From assembly GCA_042663485.1 (NCBI GenBank), contig JBHTAF010000001.1: DNA of 64,000 nt; one strand, written 5' to 3'. A program made the translations under genes and the position numbers. Positions 9,270-17,922 of this stretch are shown piece after piece (position 1 is the stretch's first letter; the number at the start of each line of letters is the position of its first letter). Under the pieces are notes generated by a model, which made no database searches, was not told where the DNA came from, and saw nothing but the letters and a program-made list of their open reading frames with translations. Origin of the DNA: Natronosalvus sp042663485. Lineage in GTDB: Archaea; Halobacteriota; Halobacteria; Halobacteriales; Natrialbaceae.

Positions 9270-9689
9270 TCAATCGTTTTTACAAGCGCCAATAACTGAT
9301 CGCCTTCGGTGAGCAACTGTTGACAAAGGTTCGTTGCAGTGTGGACAAATATCGTATTTAGGAAGCGCTTCATCAAGCTTGAGACTAACCTCTGCTATTT
9401 TTTGCCAATTACTGTTCACCTTTTGCCAAAGCATAGCTTCAGTTTCTGGACCAGGTGCTGTTAGAAGATACTGATTATTATCTGTCAAATCTTCGATCCT
9501 AAGCCTCGGGCCGTAGTAAGTTATGTCGCGTTTGAGAACTGTTGCGGTATTTGGGATTTTCTCACTATGAGGATTATCGATCACTCTATTTATTAAAATT
9601 CTATCCTCATGTTCTGCTCTCATGAATACTTGCTTTGTTGAATGTGTGGTTTCTGAACAAGTATACTGTTTATTCGTTGCTGCGGCCAT
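9270..9689 (-). CDS. Small hypothetical protein with C-terminal zinc-ribbon-like motif
   Basis: 139 residues from ATG 9689, or 117 if the internal ATG 9623 (MRAEHED) is used, which looks better because the first 22 residues are Thr/Ser/Lys-rich. The C-terminus holds CPHC followed by a His and a final Cys (about 115-136), suggesting a small metal site. The middle, ITYYGPRLRIEDL, looks like a folded beta segment. It is convergent with the barrel gene, with 22 bases between stops. The family is not recognised and codon use is AT-shifted like the rest of the island. Confidence 0.6.
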   Translation of the reverse strand: MAAATNKQYTCSETTHSTKQVFMRAEHEDRILINRVIDNPHSEKIPNTATVLKRDITYYGPRLRIEDLTDNNQYLLTAPGPETEAMLWQKVNSNWQKIAEVSLKLDEALPKYDICPHCNEPLSTVAHRRRSVIGACKND

Positions 9690-10196
9690 GGGTAACAGTC
9701 TAATTTGTGTCCCTAGAATAGTTGTGGTACCGGCGAGACACGACTCTAATTACAAGGGGCCCACGTCTTCCCCCCCCCCCCCCCCTCCCCCCTGTTGGCG
9801 ATGGTGGTATCTCGCTAACCAGGGTTGTCGAATGTGTTTAGGATAGGTCGAATCGGCCACTCAGATTACCTTCTAAGCGGACAATCCTCGATCAGCGCGG
9901 GAGGGAGTCTGTCGTTGCCAACGTCGGGCTTGCAGCTGACCAACCGACCACATCATTGTTATTCCTCACGCTACTCCTATCTACCAGAGCGGATAGCTGC
10001 GAGTGGATTCATGGCTCAAACGTGCCAAGGGAACAAAGCAAAAAACAACGTGGTCCGGTCACTTTCGCTAATCTCCATCTGAAGGTGGGGTTCTACAAGA
10101 AACAGCCGAAACAAGGGTTGTATGATGGATTCCCGTATTTTCCTAACAGTTATTTGGGTTGGGAGAGAATCCTAAGATAGGTAGGTAGCTAAGCCC
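9690..10196. other. Non-coding stretch with C16 homopolymer
   Basis: No convincing gene. Notable content: an uninterrupted run of 16 C at 9770-9785, then T, then six more C; an acaaagc-A-rich motif near 10028 shared with the candidate RNA near 7490; and a short promoter region before the gene at 10197. Confidence 0.6.
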
Positions 10197-10652
10197 ATGT
10201 CCCAACCACTTACGTTGAGGGAAACTATCCCATTAGTCCTGTTATACGAATCCGAGGACTATCGGATAGAGGGCAGAACTCGTTTCCAGAAACTTGTATT
10301 TCTCGTACAAGAACAGATAGATAGAGATCTTTATCAATTTGTTCCGTACGATTATGGGCCATTCTCAAAGATATTGCTCGATGACTTAGAAAGGCTCGAG
10401 GACCTTGGTTTAGTTGAGATCAATCTGAAAGAGCTTTACCGGGGCGGAGAGCGGTATGACCATCAGTTATTACCAACTGGTGTGAAAAGCGTACGGAACC
10501 TCTTAGAGAATTCTGAGAACCCCGCAGTAATTGAGATTCATGAAGCAGCACAAGAGGCTATCAGACAGTGGGAAGACAAGTCCATGTGGGATCTGCTGGA
10601 TCACATCTACGAAAATCATCAACAGTATAAGGAAAGAAGTGTGCTTTACTGA
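10197..10652 (+). CDS. YwgA/SocA (Panacea)-like small protein
   Basis: 151 residues from ATG 10197. The pattern RTRFQKLVFLVQEQ...YQFVPYDYGPFS...LLDDLERLEDLGLVE matches the helical core of YwgA/SocA-like (DUF4065/Panacea-type) proteins. Many of these act as antitoxins or adaptors in toxin-antitoxin and defence loci. The C-terminus is helical and charged. It is convergent with the membrane protein gene that ends 21 bases away at 10674. The family assignment is from motif shape only. A role as antitoxin is an inference from relatives and from the island setting. Confidence 0.65.
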   Translation: MSQPLTLRETIPLVLLYESEDYRIEGRTRFQKLVFLVQEQIDRDLYQFVPYDYGPFSKILLDDLERLEDLGLVEINLKELYRGGERYDHQLLPTGVKSVRNLLENSENPAVIEIHEAAQEAIRQWEDKSMWDLLDHIYENHQQYKERSVLY

Positions 10653-10673
10653 TTCGCAGTAATCAGATCAGGG

Positions 10674-11531
10674 CTATTCGTCTGTTCCATCCGTCGTTTC
10701 AGTACCATCTTCTTCAATTTCTATATCTACGTCTTTTGCTTGTTCAATATCGATCTCATTAGTGGTAGATTCAGATGATACTTGTTGATCTCCTATTGGC
10801 CAATCTCCCACATCTTCTTTGTCTTTATCTGGTAGTTGATAATCAATGAATTGTACATGGGAGATATCTTGATGACGGCAGTAAAGCACATCTGCTCTAC
10901 CTTTTTCAAGCCCATCCTTTTTCTCTTCCCCACTTACATCTACAGAAATCTCACTAGGTCTGCGGAGTAACAAGTCATAATTCCCATCAGCAGATCCTGA
11001 TTGATGGAGTTGTCCCTCTAACTGGCGCCCCTGTCTAGTGATGATCCTAAGCCGGTCTCCACGGTCAACCCCTTCCAAAGCAGTTTCCCATGGTTGTTCT
11101 AAATCATAAAGAGATTTATCATCATCAGACTGATGAGATCCCAGACAATACGCAAATATCCCACCAATTACTGACTGTACACTAATAGCGGTAACAAAAC
11201 TCAAAACAGACCAATCACCGAGTTCCGATAGAAGTATTTTTCTGCTCAAAAATACATCTATGCTAATTTCTTGATTACCAAAACCATTCTGTAATATTGA
11301 CCAAAGGTATCCATGGGGATTCCATCGGTGGAGTATCGATAAGCCAACTAAAGAGACGAAACCAAACATGATGGTGAGAACCCATTTATCGAACCGGTTG
11401 TAGTCGTCCTCCTGATATCTTGCCCTGAGATATGTTCTGAACGAAATATAACCGGGTATCAGTAAAAATATAAATAGAAATAGCTGACTCGACAATCCCT
11501 GTCCTGTTTGCAAGGGTATTGTCTTAATCAT
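10674..11531 (-). CDS. DUF6338-like membrane protein
   Basis: 285 residues from ATG 11531. Hydrophobic segments occur near residues 13-30 (LFLFIFLLIPGYISF), 48-66 (VLTIMFGFVSLVGL) and 108-128 (VLSFVTAISVQSVIGGIF), followed by a cytoplasmic-looking domain and an acidic Glu/Asp/Thr tail. The N-terminal LIPGYISFRTYLRARY pattern fits DUF6338 membrane proteins of unknown function. Convergent pairing with the YwgA/SocA-like gene suggests the two were acquired together. AT-shifted codons mark it as island cargo. Confidence 0.6.
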   Translation of the reverse strand: MIKTIPLQTGQGLSSQLFLFIFLLIPGYISFRTYLRARYQEDDYNRFDKWVLTIMFGFVSLVGLSILHRWNPHGYLWSILQNGFGNQEISIDVFLSRKILLSELGDWSVLSFVTAISVQSVIGGIFAYCLGSHQSDDDKSLYDLEQPWETALEGVDRGDRLRIITRQGRQLEGQLHQSGSADGNYDLLLRRPSEISVDVSGEEKKDGLEKGRADVLYCRHQDISHVQFIDYQLPDKDKEDVGDWPIGDQQVSSESTTNEIDIEQAKDVDIEIEEDGTETTDGTDE

Positions 11532-11739
11532 AGCTCTGATTTCAGTATCCAGTAGACAGACTCACCGTAGATACTTATCGGTTTAATCATATTCTTCAAC
11601 CCTAAAAAGCACTACTCAAGATTTGACTCCTGTTCAAAAACACTGTATTGTCGGACAGAAAAACAGCTGTTCGATGCCTCGGAATTACAGATCCGCATGA
11701 TCCTCACGTTCTTAAGACCGGTTCATGCGCTAACCGGAC

Positions 11740-12325
11740 GTGCAACTCGAAACCTACGAGACGGCAGGTGGTCGGCGGGTTCGGCTCACCGAGTCTGAAC
11801 ACGATCGCCTATTCGCGGTGTACGATGCTAAGAGAAGGCAGGTTGCTCTGTCATTGATGGCTCGCTGTGACTGTCGTGTTCGTGAAGTTGTAGATGTACT
11901 CCTTCGAGATGTTCGCCAAGGCGACGAGACTGGTCGATGGTTCCTTCGAATACCAGATGGGAAAGGGAGCAAGGAACGACAAACGCCTATGCCCACGGAT
12001 GTAGCTGGCATGATCCCATGTACTATCCCAATAACTGGACCCAGATGATTGCATCCTTAAGGTGACTACGCGAACTGTACGCCGATGGGTCCGACGAACT
12101 GGACAAACTCGAGCGGCTGAGGAAAATGACGATCGCTGGTTGTACGTTGGACCACACGACCTCCGACGGACTTGGGGTCATCTTGCCCTTGAGGCAGAAG
12201 TTCTGCCGTCAGTATTGGTGCAATGGGGCGGGTGGGAGGATTACGAAACGTTTCAACGTTACTACTTAGGACAACATAGCGAACAGGTACAAACACGAGA
12301 AGCAGATAAAGTCAGCTGGCTTTAA
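11740..12325 (+). pseudogene. Tyrosine recombinase (integrase) catalytic domain, frameshifted
   Basis: Two frames together encode a catalytic domain. The first (from about 11740) carries the first catalytic Arg (CDCRVREVVDVLL) and the Lys loop (GKGSKERQTPMP). The second (12062-12325) carries HDLRRTWGHL and the terminal tyrosine motif WEDYETFQRYYLG. A stop at 12046-12048 and a frame change lie between them. There is no N-terminal arm-binding domain. This is probably the dead integrase of the island inserted at tRNA-Arg. Small core-only integrases exist in haloarchaea, so the short N-terminus alone does not prove truncation. Confidence 0.75.
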
Positions 12326-12373
12326 TTGGATTATCAGAAATTCCTGGATTTACCGGTTAGAATAGCCCGTTCA

Positions 12374-13162
12374 CTAGAATTGTGGTTGTTGGTTCAATTC
12401 CGAGGATTCAATCTCAAACTCATATCCATACTTCTCAGTGATTGACTTAACAGTAGAATGAAGCCACTCTGGGGCAGTAGGTCCAATTAAGATTTTTTCA
12501 ATGAGTGTGTCAACATCAACCGACATTTGTTTGCCAGAATTCAGTACATCTCCAAGCTTGGTATATGGAACGCCGTTTTCAGGAAATTTATCTAAATCTC
12601 GATATAGAATCCGATATTCCTGTTCATGCCTAAAACCATTTCTTTTATGATAATATGGTGCGATCGTACTGTCTTCACAGATAGTCTCTTTTGAGTAGTC
12701 GATATAAGTTACTTCCCCAAATTCAAGATCATCGGTATTTTCTAGCGACTTTTTCACAGACTCCGGGGTAGATATAATGGCCACTCCTCGACCATCGGTA
12801 TAAAGACGCCACATGGCATCAGATTCATGATTATTCATGTGCCAGCAATTGAGATACGTTAGTAGGCGGAAGGATCGATAGGTATCCGACAAGGCCGCTT
12901 GTGTCCCTTCGTCATATTTTGAACGTCGATCATGGATATTCATAGGAGGGACTGACCCCTCATATGGGTCATCAAAATTATCAGACCTAGAAAACCACAA
13001 CTTCTCTCGATCTAAGAGCGTTACAAATTGTCCCAGACTTCGATATCGCCATATTTTCTCATCACTTTTCGGTTGCGGCGGATTCCATTTATCGCTTTCA
13101 ATCAAAGGAACGGATTCCTCATTCTGCACAACGTGAGGAATGAGTCTTGACATGAGTAGCAA
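12374..13162 (-). CDS. DUF2971 domain protein
   Basis: 262 residues from ATG 13162. The family pattern is visible: WRYRSLGQF, KLWFSRSDNFDDPYEG, a Tyr-Leu-Asn-CWH segment, then ESDAMWRLYTDGRGVAI, and a late HEQEYRILYRD. DUF2971 proteins are widespread single-copy cargo of genomic islands. Conserved His/Trp/Glu/Arg positions suggest an enzyme, but the activity is not established. Codon use is AT-rich. It is convergent with the integrase remnant and followed on the same strand by the truncated nuclease gene. Confidence 0.8.
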   Translation of the reverse strand: MLLMSRLIPHVVQNEESVPLIESDKWNPPQPKSDEKIWRYRSLGQFVTLLDREKLWFSRSDNFDDPYEGSVPPMNIHDRRSKYDEGTQAALSDTYRSFRLLTYLNCWHMNNHESDAMWRLYTDGRGVAIISTPESVKKSLENTDDLEFGEVTYIDYSKETICEDSTIAPYYHKRNGFRHEQEYRILYRDLDKFPENGVPYTKLGDVLNSGKQMSVDVDTLIEKILIGPTAPEWLHSTVKSITEKYGYEFEIESSELNQQPQF

Positions 13163-13190
13163 TTAGTGAAGAGACAAGAAAAAGAATGGG

Positions 13191-13601
13191 CTATTTACGG
13201 AGAAAGATCTTCAAATTGCCGTCGACATAGGATGGTGTCCAGATCCTATCGAGCATATTAATGAACACAATTTCTTTATAGCGGACTTGCAAAAACCAAT
13301 AGGATTCATGTATATTGATTACATGTTTAAAATATTCATTAATTGGTAATTTGGCTTGCTGAGTTTTACGGTGGTCGCCACCCCCGTGCCACCGAAGTAA
13401 TGGGATGGCCGAAGCTTTACACATCCGATCTTTAATAATCGTACATCCGCTCAAGCCATGAGGGCGATAAACAACAAAACAGTACCAACCGTCTGAATGA
13501 CGTAGTTTTTCGTGATGTGCTCTATACACTTTAAAATTCCCTGGCTGCCCATCTGAGTGCTCGAGCATCGCGCTCTTGATTTCGACGGGCGTTTTGTTCT
13601 A
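13191..13601 (-). pseudogene. Truncated PD-(D/E)xK-like nuclease fragment
   Basis: The open frame 13568-13191 (125 codons) begins abruptly with LEHSDGQPGNFKVYRAHHEKL...GWYCFVVYRP. Reading the same frame upstream gives TPVEIKSAM, an E-x-K-like nuclease core, but a TAG sits just before it and no start codon exists. The rest of the N-terminal half is missing or in other frames. The conserved RWHGGGDHRKTQQAKL downstream looks native. I read this as the C-terminal part of a haloarchaeal restriction-like nuclease that lost its N-terminus when high-GC and low-GC sequence were joined near 13570-13610. Confidence 0.5.
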
Positions 13602-13611
13602 GAATTTCGCA

Positions 13612-13872
13612 TCATGCCAGCTCGAGCGCTCGAGTTCGAAGCGGCGCTTCCGGGCCATCCTCTTTTCGCAGATCGTCCCAAAGTGATTCGCTCGCTTTGA
13701 CCGATTCACGCCGACTACGCATGCGCGTGCCGATATATATATCAACTCCTCCACCTGGTTCGACGACCGCCCATCGGTCGCTTCGCTCCCCGCGGGAGCG
13801 AGCGATGGGCGTGGGGCCTCGAGTAAAGGGGTCTGGGTATCCGTATCCAGCCATCCATCGGGCCGCAGTCAT
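13612..13872 (-). CDS. Small hypothetical protein
   Basis: 86 codons from ATG 13872, overlapping the upstream small gene by four bases (ATGA), which suggests translational coupling. It is GC-rich, with an Arg/Glu-rich C-terminus (SESLWDDLRKEDGPEAPL). The family is not recognised. The 3' end abuts the truncated nuclease fragment, so the native stop may have been lost. Confidence 0.4.
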   Translation of the reverse strand: MTAARWMAGYGYPDPFTRGPTPIARSRGERSDRWAVVEPGGGVDIYIGTRMRSRRESVKASESLWDDLRKEDGPEAPLRTRALELA

Positions 13873-14063
13873 GCGATAACCTCGTTCACTTTGGAAATCG
13901 CGTCGACGTGTTCGCCGTTATCTCGGTACTCACACCAGCGTGAACCCACCCAGCCGTGACTGGAGGGAACGAATTTGGCGGTTTCACGGTTCGTCAGTGC
14001 CTCTTCCTTACAGCTGGTCGTCGTCCACAGCGCGGTGAGGTGAGCAGCCTCGTCGGCATTCAT
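13869..14063 (-). CDS. Small hypothetical protein, first gene of a two-gene unit
   Basis: 64 codons from ATG 14063. It contains two Cys, three Trp and a charged helix at the end (HVDAISKVNEVIA). It overlaps the following gene by four bases and is divergent from the McrB-type gene at 14263, with the shared upstream region between them. No family recognised. Confidence 0.4.
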   Translation of the reverse strand: MNADEAAHLTALWTTTSCKEEALTNRETAKFVPSSHGWVGSRWCEYRDNGEHVDAISKVNEVIA

Positions 14064-14262
14064 CTCGTCGGTATCATCATAGCGCGACCAGCTCCAATCA
14101 CTGGCTTCCTTGGAATTGTACCGGAAGTCTGTCGAGGGGATGTTCTCTATTTTGCCATGGATATCGGCCAGTTTCGTTTTGCTGATCGAATCGGGATGAT
14201 GGCTTTCCTCTGGCTCACCTTGACAGGATTTATGACGGAATGATGTATCGTATTAGGAGACT

Positions 14263-17200
14263 ATGACTGATGGTCGCAGGATGACTACTGATCGATTCTA
14301 CGGTGGGGTCGAGAATCGATTGCAAATTCTTTCCGATTTTCTCACCCAATTTGACGAATCCGACGCGGAACGTGCAGAGATATCTCGAGAAAGGGCCATC
14401 GAGTGGATCCTAACCAACACGAATGCGGAGGAGCGAAACGCCATCGAACGCCATCTGGGCTTTATCGAGTCAATCGGTTTGATCGAGGGAGACGGCGATC
14501 ACTACAGACGGACCCGAATAGGTAAATGCTATCTACAGGATCAAGATCCGATCGTACTGTACGGTTGCCTGCGTACCGGCGTCAAGGGCTTCGACACTAT
14601 TGTTCGAGCGTTGGCGACTGAACCCATGAACGATGAGGGGTTGATGGAACTCCTGATCAATGAATTCGAAGAGTGCAACATGGGAACTGCCGCAGTGGCA
14701 AAGCGTCACCGAGAGTGGCTGCAGGTGATCGGCTACGTCGAACGGATTGACGATCAAAACCACCTCACCGATTCCGGAAAAGCGGTTGCGAACCAACTTC
14801 GGGGTATCTCGTCGCTGCAACTCGAGCCCGGATCGATCTACAGTCGAAAGGAGTTACACGCAGAATACGGCGGGAGCATTCAAGGGGGGATAGCGCCCTC
14901 TCGCGACGAACCGGTCGTCTTCCTCTTCACGGGCGGGACCGGTGAAGAGCACGGCTATCGCGACGAGATACAATCAGACGGAACGGCGATCTACACCGGC
15001 GAGGGGCAGGTTGGCGATATGGAGATGCTTCGCGGCAATCGAGCCATACGAGACCACGTGGAGGAGGGGCGAGAGCTTCACCTCTTCTCGATGGAAGACG
15101 GGAATGTCCGGTACGTTGGGCAGTACCTGTATGCTGGTCACTTCTTCGAGCAGCTTCCAGACTCCCGAGGAGAGCCCCGCAAAGCAATCCGTTTCAGGCT
15201 CTCGCCGGTCGGTGAGGTAGCGAGTTCGGATTCGCCAGGTTCTGGAGAGGTCGTTCAAATCAGAGATCGGAATTCCCCCGATTCGAACCCTCCTCAATCG
15301 GCCAACCCGACGATTTACCAGGTTCCGGTAAAGACCGGCAACGGGCCGATCCGAACGAACTTCAAACGAACGGTGATCGAAGGCGTCGATCGGTATCGAG
15401 TGGCGGACGTCTACGATCCGCCGCTAGAACACGATTCGATTCGTGTCTGGGGTAATCGTGAGAACGAAACCGCTGACGAGGGAGACTACCTGCTGTTTGC
15501 AGATCGAGAAAATCGTTACAAAGGAACCTACACAGTTCTAGCGCGGATTGCTCACGCGACAGTACTGGATACGGAGGTGGCGGCGGAGTTCACCGACGCA
15601 GTCGGATGGGGAGACGACATCGATGCGATCTTCCCCCACGTGATGTTTCTCGAACCGGTGTACGAGGTAGCACTCGACCGAGAGGAATTCTGGGATACGC
15701 TGGGGTTCAAGGGATGGCCGAACGACACCTTCAGCGGTGTCAACTTCGATCGGCCTGGATCGACATTCTTCGAGGAGTACGACTCCGTCGAGGGGTTCGT
15801 TGAACAGATCAAGGAGTCTCGATTGTACCCATCCGAGCCGGTTACTGATTACGACTCGATGGAAGCCGCGCTCACGGACGTTCGGACCAGGCTTTCGAAA
15901 TCTGATGAAGAGCGGTCGTGGATCGAGTCTCGCATTGGCGAGGTGATTATCCGCGACTGGTCGCGTTCGTTATCCGGGTTCAGACCCTCGGATGAAGTGT
16001 CTCCCGAGACTGCAGCGACGTTCGATCAAATCCGATCTATCTTCGATATGCTGGAACCGGAACTCGAGATCAAGGCCGAACAACTCAGAGTGGGATCGCT
16101 CAGCCGATACTCTCCGGCGCAGACGCTGTTCCTCACGCTGGTTCGCATCGTCCAGGAGGACCAGGGTCTCGAAGGAGTACCGCTCACACAACCGCGATTG
16201 AACAGCATTCTCAGAGATACCTACGAGGTGATCGGTCAGACTGATGTGGCTGACTCGCCTGCGGGTTCGAATCACCCAGTCATCGATCACATCCGGGGGA
16301 CCGATCCCGCGGTCTACAAATTAACCGGCCCGCCGGATTACTGGCTCACGAGCGTCGAGTACGGGTCGGTCTCGTTCGAGGATAGACACGAGAACCGGTG
16401 GGACGAACTAGAAGCCGGCGACGTCGCCTTACTCCATTCACGAGCAGAACCGTCGAACGACGAACTCGGCACCAAGCCAAACGGCCTGATCGGCGTCGGA
16501 ATCGTCGGTGAGACGTTCGAGAAGGATGAACCATGGTGGTGGGACGAATATGAGGTCGGGGACGGACAATCATACACGAAGATGGCGAGTTTCGATCGCC
16601 TGTTTCTCACCGGGAACGTGAACGCTATCGATACGTCTCGTGGGATCACCGAAAAGGATCACCTGGAGATCGAACGCGAGCTCGACGCGCTGACTGCGAA
16701 CTATCTACCGACTGAGAAAGCCAACAAAATTTGCATGGACGTCTACGGAGCCGAATTCCCGGTACAGGGGATGTTCGCCAGGTTCCGCACGGATGACGGT
16801 GAAACCGACTATGACCGGCCGCTTGCCCTCATCGACGCTATGGCCGACGATCTGGCCGAAGTGACGACGATCAATCCTCACGAGACGTACGACGGATCGT
16901 TGCCCGAAAGGATCCTCGACGGGCTTCACTTCCCGAACGACCAGGGCGAGCGAATCCTCGAGCAGATTTCGACGGCGCTTCGGTCGGGTAAGCACGTCCT
17001 CCTCACGGGTCCGCCGGGAACGGGGAAGACCGAAATCGCCGAACGCGTCTGCGAGCACCTCGTGACGACGTCCCATCCGCACCTCTACTCCGGGTTCGAG
17101 ATGACGACGGCCACCGCCGACTGGTCCACGTTTGACACTGTTGGCGGGTACATGCCGGGTGAGTCCGACGACGGCGGTGAGGAACTATCCTTCACGCCCG

Positions 17201-17922
17201 GTATCGTCCTCAACCGCCTCAAGGATATCGAGACGGGCGTTCAGTCGAACGAACTGATCGTCATCGACGAGCTCAATCGGGCGGACATCGATAAAGCGTT
17301 CGGCCAACTCTTCACGCTCCTCTCGGGACAATCCGTTCAACTCCCGTACACGGTCGACGGAAAAGAGGTCGAGCTGACCACGTACGAGAGCGTCGATGGA
17401 ACCCCCTCGGCCAACCAGTACGTCGTGCCGAACTCGTGGCAGATCTTCGCGACGATGAACGCTTACGACAAGACCTCGCTGTACGAGATGAGCTACGCGT
17501 TCATGCGTCGGTTCGCGTTTGTCCGCGTACCGGCGCCAGAGCTTCCGGAGGAAACAGACGGCGACCGGTCTGTCGAGGATGTCGTCTTCGAGTACGCTGA
17601 CGCCTGGGACCTCGACATTACCCGACCGGAGGCGTGGGCGGTCGGTCGCGTCTGGCAGGAGACGAACCACGCCGTCGAGGAGCGCGCCATCGGACCCGCC
17701 ATCGTCGAGGACGTCCTTCGATACGTCACCCAGCATCCGGAAGAGGAACTCGAGTACCATCTTACGCAGGCCGTCATCAGCTACGTGTTCCCGCAATTGG
17801 AGGGGGTGCCCAAGCGAAAGCGAATCGTCCGCGAGATCGCAAGCGTAGACGAGATCGATTCGATACTGCTCGAAGCCGCAGCACGCGAAATGCTCCAGGT
17901 CACCCTTTCGGAGAATGAATAA
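14263..17922 (+). CDS. mcrB: McrB-type AAA+ restriction subunit with large modified-base reader regions
   Basis: 1219 residues; ATG 14281 is an alternative start. Residues 1-190 look like winged-helix modules. About 195-310 carries the pattern IQGGIAPSR...YTGEGQVGDM...GNRAI seen at the N-terminus of SRA/ScoMcrA-type HNH restriction proteins. About 350-530 and 680-800 resemble PUA/EVE-like folds that read modified bases (YWLTSVEYG..., RWDELEAGDVALLHSR). The AAA+ motor follows: Walker A GPPGTGKTE (about 916-924), Walker B VIDELNRAD (about 1001-1009), the McrB signature ATMNAYDKTSL and an arginine finger region MRRFAF. It drives GTP- or ATP-dependent translocation for the nuclease encoded next. 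The target modification cannot be read from sequence. Confidence 0.85.
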   Translation: MTDGRRMTTDRFYGGVENRLQILSDFLTQFDESDAERAEISRERAIEWILTNTNAEERNAIERHLGFIESIGLIEGDGDHYRRTRIGKCYLQDQDPIVLYGCLRTGVKGFDTIVRALATEPMNDEGLMELLINEFEECNMGTAAVAKRHREWLQVIGYVERIDDQNHLTDSGKAVANQLRGISSLQLEPGSIYSRKELHAEYGGSIQGGIAPSRDEPVVFLFTGGTGEEHGYRDEIQSDGTAIYTGEGQVGDMEMLRGNRAIRDHVEEGRELHLFSMEDGNVRYVGQYLYAGHFFEQLPDSRGEPRKAIRFRLSPVGEVASSDSPGSGEVVQIRDRNSPDSNPPQSANPTIYQVPVKTGNGPIRTNFKRTVIEGVDRYRVADVYDPPLEHDSIRVWGNRENETADEGDYLLFADRENRYKGTYTVLARIAHATVLDTEVAAEFTDAVGWGDDIDAIFPHVMFLEPVYEVALDREEFWDTLGFKGWPNDTFSGVNFDRPGSTFFEEYDSVEGFVEQIKESRLYPSEPVTDYDSMEAALTDVRTRLSKSDEERSWIESRIGEVIIRDWSRSLSGFRPSDEVSPETAATFDQIRSIFDMLEPELEIKAEQLRVGSLSRYSPAQTLFLTLVRIVQEDQGLEGVPLTQPRLNSILRDTYEVIGQTDVADSPAGSNHPVIDHIRGTDPAVYKLTGPPDYWLTSVEYGSVSFEDRHENRWDELEAGDVALLHSRAEPSNDELGTKPNGLIGVGIVGETFEKDEPWWWDEYEVGDGQSYTKMASFDRLFLTGNVNAIDTSRGITEKDHLEIERELDALTANYLPTEKANKICMDVYGAEFPVQGMFARFRTDDGETDYDRPLALIDAMADDLAEVTTINPHETYDGSLPERILDGLHFPNDQGERILEQISTALRSGKHVLLTGPPGTGKTEIAERVCEHLVTTSHPHLYSGFEMTTATADWSTFDTVGGYMPGESDDGGEELSFTPGIVLNRLKDIETGVQSNELIVIDELNRADIDKAFGQLFTLLSGQSVQLPYTVDGKEVELTTYESVDGTPSANQYVVPNSWQIFATMNAYDKTSLYEMSYAFMRRFAFVRVPAPELPEETDGDRSVEDVVFEYADAWDLDITRPEAWAVGRVWQETNHAVEERAIGPAIVEDVLRYVTQHPEEELEYHLTQAVISYVFPQLEGVPKRKRIVREIASVDEIDSILLEAAAREMLQVTLSENE

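Larger units (their letters stand above)
6537..14062. mobile_element. Probable genomic island downstream of tRNA-Arg
   Basis: After tRNA-Arg the base composition drops, codon use becomes mixed (ATA, AGA and TTA appear), and orphan genes, an integrase remnant (11740-12325), a MITE-like element and a broken nuclease follow in succession. High-GC sequence returns near 13600. Insertion into tRNA genes by tyrosine integrases is the usual haloarchaeal route. The right boundary is uncertain because I found no direct repeat of the tRNA 3' end, so the limits given are those of the compositional anomaly. Confidence 0.5.

Noticed and set aside
15270..15310. Reverse T-arm-like sequence gattcgaaccc
   Set aside because: Lies inside the coding frame of the McrB-type gene; no cloverleaf can be drawn.
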